Under the pieces are notes generated by a model. It was not told the DNA's origin. It saw only the letters and a list, made by a program, of their open reading frames with translations, and searched no databases. This document shows positions 1-6,218 of a DNA stretch of 12,022 bases, in pieces (within the stretch, counting starts at the first letter, position 1; every line of letters begins with the position of its first letter). Position numbers and translations under genes: made by a program. Source of the DNA: Betaproteobacteria bacterium (GTDB lineage: Bacteria > Pseudomonadota > Gammaproteobacteria > Burkholderiales > Burkholderiaceae_C); assembly GCA_005882155.1 (NCBI GenBank), contig VBCQ01000425.1:1-12022 (forward strand), read 5' to 3'.

Positions 1-747
1 CACGAAGCCTCCGATGCCGCGCGCCGGGTCGAGCACCGGCGCCGTCTGCACGCGCAACAGCTGCCCTTCACGTGCGGTGACGAACTGCGCGACAGGGTCG
101 GTGCTGCCTTGCTCGATCCTGCGCCGAATCTGGTCGAGCGCGTGGACGATGAGACTCTTGTCGAGGATGCCGAACACGGATCGGCCGAGCCCGACCGGGG
201 TGCCGCCGAGACCCGAGGTGTCACGCGCCAGCAGATGCGTGGCACGCGTGTTGTAGAGCAGGATGCGGCCCTCGGCGTTGCACACGAGCACGCTTTGCGC
301 GAGCTCGGACATCAATGCGGCGAGCCGGTTCTTCTCTTGCTCGAGATGCGCGTGCGACTCTTCAACGCGCGCCTCGACGTCGCGCCGCAGTGCGTTGTGC
401 GCCTCGGCCAGGCCATTGATCGCTACAGCGAGCTGGCGCATCTCGGCCATGCCGATAAGTGCGACGCGATGATCCGGGTTTGTCGTGTGAATGAGGCTGA
501 CCTCTTCTGCGAGGCGCAGCGCGGCGCCCGGGTAGGCCGACATCCACCACTGAAGCACAGCGCCGAGCAGGAACAGCAGCAGAAAGGCGAGCGTCGCGAG
601 CAGGATCGCGCGCTCGGCCAGCATCGCGCGGAACGCATCGCGCTGCGGCGGGTCGAGCGCGGCCCACAGCGCAACGCCGGCGATTGCGAAGAGCCCAATG
701 ACGAAGCCGTACAGCAGAGCCAGCCAGAGTGCGAATCGGGCACGCAT
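1..747 (-). CDS. Membrane-anchored HAMP/PAS signalling protein, N-terminal part (cut by left edge)
   Basis: This open frame has 249 codons with no stop and continues past the left edge, so the C-terminal output domain is not visible. What can be seen is two hydrophobic helices (about residues 6-31 and 47-69), then a HAMP-like/coiled-coil stretch (about 72-141) rich in Glu, Arg and Ala. A PAS-like domain starts near residue 142 with an LMSELAQSVLVCNAEGRIL pattern. The ATG at 745-747 lies 4 bases after the response-regulator stop, so the two are probably co-transcribed. Family knowledge: proteins with this N-terminus in similar acetate-symporter/SSS-kinase loci often end in a DnaQ-like 3'-5' exonuclease domain; a histidine kinase output is the main alternative. 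I infer a cytoplasmic sensor protein anchored in the inner membrane. The frame is secure, but the full function is not. Confidence 0.75.
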   Translation of the reverse strand, partial: MRARFALWLALLYGFVIGLFAIAGVALWAALDPPQRDAFRAMLAERAILLATLAFLLLFLLGAVLQWWMSAYPGAALRLAEEVSLIHTTNPDHRVALIGMAEMRQLAVAINGLAEAHNALRRDVEARVEESHAHLEQEKNRLAALMSELAQSVLVCNAEGRILLYNTRATHLLARDTSGLGGTPVGLGRSVFGILDKSLIVHALDQIRRRIEQGSTDPVAQFVTAREGQLLRVQTAPVLDPARGIGGFV

Positions 748-751
748 CGGG

Positions 752-1123
752 CTAGGTGCCTTGGAGCTGGCTGCGGATTTGCGCCAGCAGTTCCTTGGTC
801 GAGAACGGCTTGGTGATGTAGGCATCGGCGCCGAGCGCATAGCCCTTGTTCATCTCGACGTCGCGGCCCTTGGCCGTCAGCATGATCACGCGCACGCCTT
901 GCCACGCCGGGTTCTCGCGAATCTTCTGACAGACATCAAAGCCCGACACGCGCGGCAGCATCACGTCGAGCAGCACGAGGTCGGGCGCGTGGCGCGCGAT
1001 CGCGTCGAGCGCCTCTTGCCCATTGCGCGCGACCTGCACCTCGTAGCCGTCGCGTTGCAGCAGGTATTCGAGCGAAATGACGATGTTCTCCTCGTCATCG
1101 GCGATCAGCACAGTCTTGCTCAT
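752..1123 (-). CDS. Single-domain (receiver-only) response regulator
   Basis: This encodes 123 aa, the length of one CheY-like receiver domain and nothing more. Visible conserved positions are the acidic pair at D9/D10 (IADDEEN), the phospho-acceptor D53 in LVLLDVMLPRVSG, the switch threonine T83 in MLTAKG, and K105 in the YITKPF motif. There is no DNA-binding or enzymatic output domain, so it must act through protein partners or pass phosphate onward. Its ATG overlaps the TGA of the preceding histidine kinase in an ATGA, which makes that kinase its obvious cognate donor. The gene that follows starts 4 bases downstream and encodes a membrane HAMP/PAS protein that could be its target (inference). 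Confidence 0.93.
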   Translation of the reverse strand: MSKTVLIADDEENIVISLEYLLQRDGYEVQVARNGQEALDAIARHAPDLVLLDVMLPRVSGFDVCQKIRENPAWQGVRVIMLTAKGRDVEMNKGYALGADAYITKPFSTKELLAQIRSQLQGT

Positions 1124-3897
1124 GAAGAGGCCTCGGTTTCCTGCAGCGGCGCCGGTTCCGGCGTCGTGCGCGCTGGACCCAGCGGCAAGGTGAACGAGAA
1201 GGTCGCGCCCTGCCCGAGCGCGCTGCGAACCCACAGCGTGCCGCCGAAGTGCGCGATGATTTGGCGGCTGATCGGCAGCCCGAGGCCGGTGCCTTGCGGC
1301 TTGTCGGTCAGCGTGTCGCCGACTTGGCGAAACTTCTCGAAGATGATTTCGTGGTCGCTCGCCGCGATGCCGATGCCGTTGTCGCGAACGTCGACCTGCA
1401 GCGCCTCGGGCAGCACGCGCAGCACGATTCCGATGCGGCCGGCACGGCGGTCGCAGAACTTCACCGCGTTGGAGATCAGGTTGAGCATCACCTGCATCAG
1501 CCGATCGCGGTCGGCATGCACTGGCGGCACGCCGCGCGGCAGCTCGAGCGTGAGCGCGACGCCGTTCTCGCGCAGCAGCTGGCTCGTCGTCGACACCGCG
1601 TCTTCGATCACGTCCTTCAGGTCGAGCTCGACGGCATGCCATTCGGCGCTGCCCGACTCGAGCTTGGCGAGGTCGAGCACCTGGTTGATCATGCGCGTCA
1701 GCCGCTCGCTCTCCTTGACGATGATGAGGATGAACTGGGCGCGCTTGTCGGCGTCCATCGCCGGGTTGTCGTGCAGGATCTCGGAGAACGCGCGGATCGA
1801 CGTGAGCGGCGTGCGCAGCTCGTGCGTCACCGTCGAGATGAAGTCGTCCTTCATGCGGTCGAGCTCTTTCAGCCGCTCATTGGCCGCGCGCAATTCTGCC
1901 GTGGCGGCCTCGAGCTCGCGCGACTTCTGCTCGAGCTGGTGGCTGTAGGCGATGACTTGGGATGCTTCGTCGAGAATGTTGAGCACTTCGTCCATGCCGA
2001 GCGGCTCTTCTTTCGCGACCGACGCGAGCATCACCCGCGCCGACGCCGCGCCGATCGTGCCGGCGAGCAGGTTCTCGGCGAAGTGCACGAGGGCGGCGTC
2101 GGGCTCGAGCGCGGCGATCGTCTTCACGCCGCACTGCGCCGCGTAGCCGGCGAAGGCCTCTTCGGCACGCACCGGGCCGAGAAAGCGGCCGATGAGCGTC
2201 ATCACTTCCTGCACCGACGCGCTGCCGCGCCACAGGCTCGAGCTGCGGCTCGCCATCTTGAACACGTCGACGAAAAGCAGCGCCTGTGCATGCTCGCGAA
2301 TGTTCTGCGAGCCAAGCAGCGACACGCCGACGTAGCCGCCGACGTTGGCGAGCATGCTCCAGAACATCGAATGGCTGATGTCGTCCAGGCCGGTGAGGCC
2401 GAACAGCTGTAGCGGCTTCAAGAGTTCGATGCCGAACGGCCCGTGCTGGATGAACGAGATCGGCAGCCAGCCCGACTTCGCGAACGACGGCAGCAGCAAG
2501 GTGTAGGCCCAGACGATGAAGCCGAGCGATAAGCCGGTGAGCGCGCCGGCGCGCGTGCCCTGGCGCCAGTACATGCCGCCAAGCATCGCCGGCGCGAACT
2601 GCGCGACCGCGGCGAACGACACGAGGCCGATAGACACCAGCGCATAGGCTTCGCCGGCGGCCCGGTAGTAGGCGTAGCCGAGCATCATCAGCAGCACGAT
2701 CGCGCCGCGCCGTATGCCGAGCAGCAGACCCGACAGGTCGGTGCGCCGCGACAAGGCGAGCCGCCTGGAGCGCAGCAGCACCGGCATCACGAGGTCGTTG
2801 CAGATCATCGTCGACAGCGCGATCGTCTCGACGATCACCATGCCGGTGGCTGCCGACAGCCCGCCGATGAAGACGAGCAGCGCAAGCGCTTCGCGCCGAT
2901 GCACCATCGGCAGGCTGAGCACGAAGGTGTCGGCGTCGACCTGGCCGGGCGCGAACTGCATCAGTCCGGCGAAGGTGATCGGCAGCACGAAGATGTTGAT
3001 CGCGAGGAGGTAGGCCGGAAACAGCCAGATCGCTTTCGACACATGGTTCTCGTTGACGTTCTCAACCACGCTGATCTGGAACTGGCGCGGCAGGAAGAGG
3101 ATCGACAGCATCGACAAAAACACGAGCGAGGCCCACGAGCCGTAAGTGCCGGCCTTGCCGCCGAGGCTCAGCAGCTGCTCGATGTTCGGCAATTGCGCGG
3201 CACGCGCGAACAGGTCGGCAAAGCCGCCGTACAGGCCGAAGGTGACGAACACGCCGACCGCGAGGAAGGCGAGCAGCTTGACGATCGACTCGAACGCGAT
3301 CGCCGCGACCATGCCTTCGTGGCGCTCGGTCGCGTCGAGGTGGCGGGTGCCGAACAGCAGCGTGAACGCGGCGAGCAGCAGCGCGACGTACAGCGCCGTG
3401 TCCTGCAGCATGCCGACCGCGTGCGTGCGCGCCGGCATCACGATCTCGGGGTACTGCAGCAGCAGGATGAAGCTGTTCGACACCGCCTTCAGCTGCAGCG
3501 CGATGTACGGCACGATGCCGACGACTGCGATCACCGTCACGAGGCCGCCGAGCAGGCTGCTCTTGCCGTAACGCGCGGCGATGAAGTCGGCGATCGAGGT
3601 GATGCGGTTGACCTTGCTGATGCGGATCATCTTGCGCAGCATCAGCCACCACAGCGCCGCCATCAAGGTCGGCCCGAGGTAGATCGGCAGAAAGCCGACA
3701 CCGCTCGCCGCCGCGCGTCCGACGCTGCCGTAGAAGGTCCACGAGGTCGCGTAGACCGCCATCGACAGCGCGTAGATGTACGGGTTGGCGATGATCGAGC
3801 GGCCGGCGTCGGCGCGCTTGTCGCCGTAGTAGGCAATGGCGAAGAGGATGCCGAGGTAGGCGAACGAGGTCAGGAGGATGACGCCGCCGAGCAGCAC
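1120..3897 (-). CDS. Sodium:solute symporter-fused sensor histidine kinase (SSS-STAC-HisKA-HATPase, CrbS-like)
   Basis: This 925-aa protein has two halves. Residues 1 to about 530 form a sodium:solute symporter module with some 12-13 membrane helices, including the VETIALSTMICND stretch (S362/T363) near the usual second sodium-site position. Residues about 560-650 look like a STAC linker (LLAGTIGAASARVMLASV), followed by a coiled coil (about 653-682). The kinase core shows the H-box FISTVTHELRTPLTS with phospho-acceptor H692, the N-box (N806, N810), G1 DNGIGI at 839-844, F-box FEKF at 853-856 and G2 GTGLGL at 869-874. No PAS domain sits between STAC and HisKA. Family knowledge: CrbS/MxtR/CbrA kinases share this transporter-sensor design and regulate carbon use, including acetyl-CoA synthetase. 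I chose the GTG start at 3895-3897, which keeps the whole first helix and lies 3 bases after the preceding stop. The substrate is inferred, not shown. Confidence 0.93.
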   Translation of the reverse strand: MLLGGVILLTSFAYLGILFAIAYYGDKRADAGRSIIANPYIYALSMAVYATSWTFYGSVGRAAASGVGFLPIYLGPTLMAALWWLMLRKMIRISKVNRITSIADFIAARYGKSSLLGGLVTVIAVVGIVPYIALQLKAVSNSFILLLQYPEIVMPARTHAVGMLQDTALYVALLLAAFTLLFGTRHLDATERHEGMVAAIAFESIVKLLAFLAVGVFVTFGLYGGFADLFARAAQLPNIEQLLSLGGKAGTYGSWASLVFLSMLSILFLPRQFQISVVENVNENHVSKAIWLFPAYLLAINIFVLPITFAGLMQFAPGQVDADTFVLSLPMVHRREALALLVFIGGLSAATGMVIVETIALSTMICNDLVMPVLLRSRRLALSRRTDLSGLLLGIRRGAIVLLMMLGYAYYRAAGEAYALVSIGLVSFAAVAQFAPAMLGGMYWRQGTRAGALTGLSLGFIVWAYTLLLPSFAKSGWLPISFIQHGPFGIELLKPLQLFGLTGLDDISHSMFWSMLANVGGYVGVSLLGSQNIREHAQALLFVDVFKMASRSSSLWRGSASVQEVMTLIGRFLGPVRAEEAFAGYAAQCGVKTIAALEPDAALVHFAENLLAGTIGAASARVMLASVAKEEPLGMDEVLNILDEASQVIAYSHQLEQKSRELEAATAELRAANERLKELDRMKDDFISTVTHELRTPLTSIRAFSEILHDNPAMDADKRAQFILIIVKESERLTRMINQVLDLAKLESGSAEWHAVELDLKDVIEDAVSTTSQLLRENGVALTLELPRGVPPVHADRDRLMQVMLNLISNAVKFCDRRAGRIGIVLRVLPEALQVDVRDNGIGIAASDHEIIFEKFRQVGDTLTDKPQGTGLGLPISRQIIAHFGGTLWVRSALGQGATFSFTLPLGPARTTPEPAPLQETEASS

Positions 3898-3900
3898 GAT

Positions 3901-4098
3901 TCAAGTCCAGCGTTCGACGACGACGATCATCAGCGCGATCAGCGCAGCCCACACGCCGAACAGATACGCGTACAGCACCGGGATGCCGAACCAGGTGCCG
4001 CCGGTGTTGAACAGCGCCAGCAGCGGGTAGCTGAACAGCAGACAGCCGAGCACGAACAGCGCCACCAGGCGCTGCGTTTGCACCGGGCGGTGGGTCAT
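3901..4098 (-). CDS. Small two-helix membrane protein, possible accessory subunit of the transporter-kinase
   Basis: This encodes 65 aa with two hydrophobic segments (about residues 11-30 and 39-61) separated by a short NTGGTWFGIP turn, and ends VVVERWT. Its ATG overlaps the slipin TGA (ATGA), and its stop lies 3 bases before the start of the SSS-kinase, so it is tightly coupled to both. The pattern of a hydrophobic helix, a turn with Phe-Gly-Ile-Pro, then Tyr and Trp in the second helix resembles small partners of sodium:solute symporters such as DUF3311 or DUF485 proteins. I could not confirm a family. Placement next to a symporter-type kinase suggests a stabilising or sensing subunit (inference). 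Confidence 0.82.
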   Translation of the reverse strand: MTHRPVQTQRLVALFVLGCLLFSYPLLALFNTGGTWFGIPVLYAYLFGVWAALIALMIVVVERWT

Positions 4099-4733
4099 GA
4101 CTTGCCTTCGCTTGCCTTCGCGACCCGCGTCAGCAGCGGGCCGAGCAAGTCCATCGGCAGCGGGAACACGAGCGTCGACGCGCGATCGCCGGCCACCTGG
4201 GTCATCGTCTGCAGATAGCGCAGCTGCATCGCCTCGGGCTGAAGCGACAGCATGCGCGCGGCTTCGAGCAATGCCGCCGCGGCCTGCTTCTCGCCATCGG
4301 CGTGGATCACCTTGGCGCGCCGCTCGCGCTCGGCGAGCATCTCGTCGAGCTCGTGCTTGCCGAGGACGACGCGCAAGGTCGTCTGCGCGAGCTGGCTCGT
4401 CGCCATCAGGAAGTTTTCGACCTGGATGATCGCGCGCTGCGGGTCGACGACGCGGAAGAACACGACCGCGTTGACCTTCACCGACACGTTGTCGCGCGAG
4501 ATCACGTCTTGCGGCGGCACGTCGAGCGTGACGACGCGCAGGTCGACGCGCACCATCTGCTGAATGCCCGGGATCACGAGCACGAGACCCGGACCCTTGA
4601 CCTTCCAGAAGCGGCCGAGCTGGAACACGACGCCGCGCTCGTATTCGCGCAGGATGCGTAAAGCGCTGAAGATCAGCAGCATCAGCAGCAACAGCACGCT
4701 GCCGAGCCCCATGTTGACGAAGTCGAGAATCAT
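4095..4733 (-). CDS. Slipin (stomatin/SPFH-family membrane protein), apparently with an internal in-frame deletion
   Basis: This 212-aa protein has an N-terminal hydrophobic anchor (about residues 8-27) followed by the slipin-type start of the SPFH domain (REYERGVVFQLGRF, GPGLVLVIPGIQQMVRVDLR, VPPQDVISRDNVSVKVNAVV). It ends with the family's AKVIHADGEKQAA helix and a STLVFPLPMDLL tail. Family knowledge: slipins are usually about 250-260 aa, and between the HELDEMLAERER and AERERRAKVIHA motifs they carry roughly 45-50 residues including a DAWGIKVxxVEIKHVD strand. Here the two motifs are fused directly as EMLAERERRAKVIHA, so that section is missing. Slipins form oligomeric scaffolds at the membrane and pair with NfeD, whose gene lies just upstream and overlaps this one in an ATGA. 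Whether the shortened product still folds is uncertain. Confidence 0.9.
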   Translation of the reverse strand: MILDFVNMGLGSVLLLLMLLIFSALRILREYERGVVFQLGRFWKVKGPGLVLVIPGIQQMVRVDLRVVTLDVPPQDVISRDNVSVKVNAVVFFRVVDPQRAIIQVENFLMATSQLAQTTLRVVLGKHELDEMLAERERRAKVIHADGEKQAAAALLEAARMLSLQPEAMQLRYLQTMTQVAGDRASTLVFPLPMDLLGPLLTRVAKASEGKS

Positions 4734-6103
4734 GATGGGTGTCCTTTCGATGCTGCATCGTGGTCGATGCGGGCCTCCAGCGTCAAGCCATGCACGCCGA
4801 GCACGCGGATCGCCTGCCCGGGCTGCAGCGGCTCGCTGCTCGAGACGCGCCAGCGCTCGCCCTGCACCATCGCCCAGGCCTCGGCGCCGTCGACTTCGGA
4901 GACGACGCCGCGCGCGCCGACCATGTCGTCGCGACCGCTCACGACCGGCCGGCGGCGCGCACGCAGCGCCATGCTCGCGGTCATGAAGATCACCAGCGCC
5001 GAGCTCGCGGCGAGGCCGAAGATCAGCGGCAGCGGCGCACCGAAGCCCGGCACGTCGCTGTCGAACAGCAGGATCGCGCCGGCGACGAACGCGACGATGC
5101 CGCCGACGCCGAGCACGCCGAACGCCGACAAGTGAACCTCGGCCGCGAGCAGCCCGAGCCCGAGCAGGATCAGCGCGAGGCCGACGTAGTTGACCGGCAG
5201 CATCTGCAGCGCGAACAGCGCGAGCAGCAAGCAAATCGCACCGGTGACGCCCGCCACGCCGAAGCCGGGCGACGAGAACTCGAAGATGAGGCCGTAGATG
5301 CCGATCATCATCAGGATCAGCGCGACGCTCGGGTGGCCGATGGCCGACAGCAAGCGCTGCCGCCAGTCGGGCAGCACGACCTCGTGCGCGAGGCCACGCG
5401 TCTGCAGCTTCAACTCGCCGGACTGCATGTGCACGGTCTTGCCGTCGATCTTCGCGAGCAGGTCGGGCACGTCGCGCGCGACGACGTCGATCACCTTGTC
5501 GCGCAGCGCTTCGTCTGCCGTCAGGCTGACCGCTTCGCGCACCGCGCGCTCGGCCCACTGCGCATTGCGGCCGCGCTGCTGCGCGAGTCCGCGGATGAAC
5601 GCGGCCGCGTCGTGGATCTGCTTGGCGGTCATGGCGTCGCCGAGCGCGGCCGGCGCCGATGCTTCGCTGGCCGCTTTGGCGGGCGGCTTCTCCTCGGGCT
5701 TGCGTTCGTTGCCGGGCAGGCCGATCGCGACCGGCGTCGCCGCGCCGAGCGTCGTTGCCGGCGCCATCGCGGCGATGTGCGCCGCGTAGAGGATGTAGGT
5801 GCCGGCGCTCGCCGCGCGCGAGCCTTCGGGACTCACGTAGACGGCGATCGGCACCGGCGAGGCGAGGATCGCTTGGATGATCGTCCGCATCGACGTGTCG
5901 AGCCCGCCCGGCGTGTCGATCTCGATCACCACCAGCTTGGCGCCGCGCTCATGCGCCTTGGCCATGCCACGCAACATGTAGTCGGCGCTGGCCGGGCCGA
6001 TGGCGTCCTGTACTTTCAGCACGACGACCGGCGCGGCCTGCGCGGCCCACGAGGCCAGACCGAGCACGAATGCGATGGCAATACGAAAGGCACGCAGCAA
6101 CAT
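4730..6103 (-). CDS. nfeD: NfeD-type membrane-bound serine protease (ClpP-class)
   Basis: This encodes 457 aa. A signal peptide (residues 1-23, ending SWAAQA before A24) leads into a ClpP-like protease domain (about 25-245). That domain has the DTPGG loop at 63-67, the probable nucleophile S99 in AASAGTYI and the probable general base K161 in AMTAKQIHD, by comparison with the Pyrococcus 1510-N Ser-Lys dyad. A Pro/Ala/Lys/Glu-rich linker (about 131-158) lengthens the stretch between the two. About five membrane helices follow (255-380), then a soluble C-terminal NfeD OB-fold (about 390-450). Family knowledge: the protease cleaves the hydrophobic C-terminal region of its partner stomatin, and the slipin gene overlaps the stop codon here (ATGA). 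I chose ATG 6101-6103 because it gives a clean signal peptide; the frame stays open upstream, but that extension overlaps the terminator and the symporter gene. Confidence 0.93.
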   Translation of the reverse strand: MLLRAFRIAIAFVLGLASWAAQAAPVVVLKVQDAIGPASADYMLRGMAKAHERGAKLVVIEIDTPGGLDTSMRTIIQAILASPVPIAVYVSPEGSRAASAGTYILYAAHIAAMAPATTLGAATPVAIGLPGNERKPEEKPPAKAASEASAPAALGDAMTAKQIHDAAAFIRGLAQQRGRNAQWAERAVREAVSLTADEALRDKVIDVVARDVPDLLAKIDGKTVHMQSGELKLQTRGLAHEVVLPDWRQRLLSAIGHPSVALILMMIGIYGLIFEFSSPGFGVAGVTGAICLLLALFALQMLPVNYVGLALILLGLGLLAAEVHLSAFGVLGVGGIVAFVAGAILLFDSDVPGFGAPLPLIFGLAASSALVIFMTASMALRARRRPVVSGRDDMVGARGVVSEVDGAEAWAMVQGERWRVSSSEPLQPGQAIRVLGVHGLTLEARIDHDAASKGHPS

Positions 6104-6145
6104 CGATGCCCCCAGAGCTTCAAGGCATTGTGATCTTGCCGCCCC

Positions 6146-6180
6146 CAAACAAAAAGGCCCCGCTGCGAGAGCGAGGCCTT
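6146..6180 (-). terminator. Rho-independent terminator after the symporter gene
   Basis: Read on the minus strand, AAGGCCTCGC and GCGGGGCCTT form a 10-bp stem with one G-T wobble and a 7-base loop. It is followed at once by a T-rich tail (TTTTTGTTT). It lies about 40 bp beyond the symporter stop codon and separates the symporter operon from nfeD. Confidence 0.88.
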
Positions 6181-6187
6181 GAAAGAA

Positions 6188-6205
6188 CCGCCCCCACAAG
6201 GGCGG
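6188..6205 (-). terminator. Second small hairpin between the symporter stop and the main terminator
   Basis: On the minus strand a 6-bp G+C stem (CCGCCC with GGGCGG) encloses a 6-base loop and is followed by TTCTTTC. It lies 14 bases after the symporter stop and just before the stronger terminator. It may be an accessory terminator or an mRNA 3'-end stabiliser; the T tract is weak. Confidence 0.4.
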
Positions 6206-6218
6206 CTCCGGAGGAGTG

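Noticed and set aside
2899..4218. Plus-strand open frame of about 440 codons opposite the kinase, and similar ones at 1249-2412 and 4739-6133
   Set aside because: They show the same Arg/His/Asp/Gln-rich antisense composition, no recognisable motif and no ribosome site, and they lie opposite well-supported genes.
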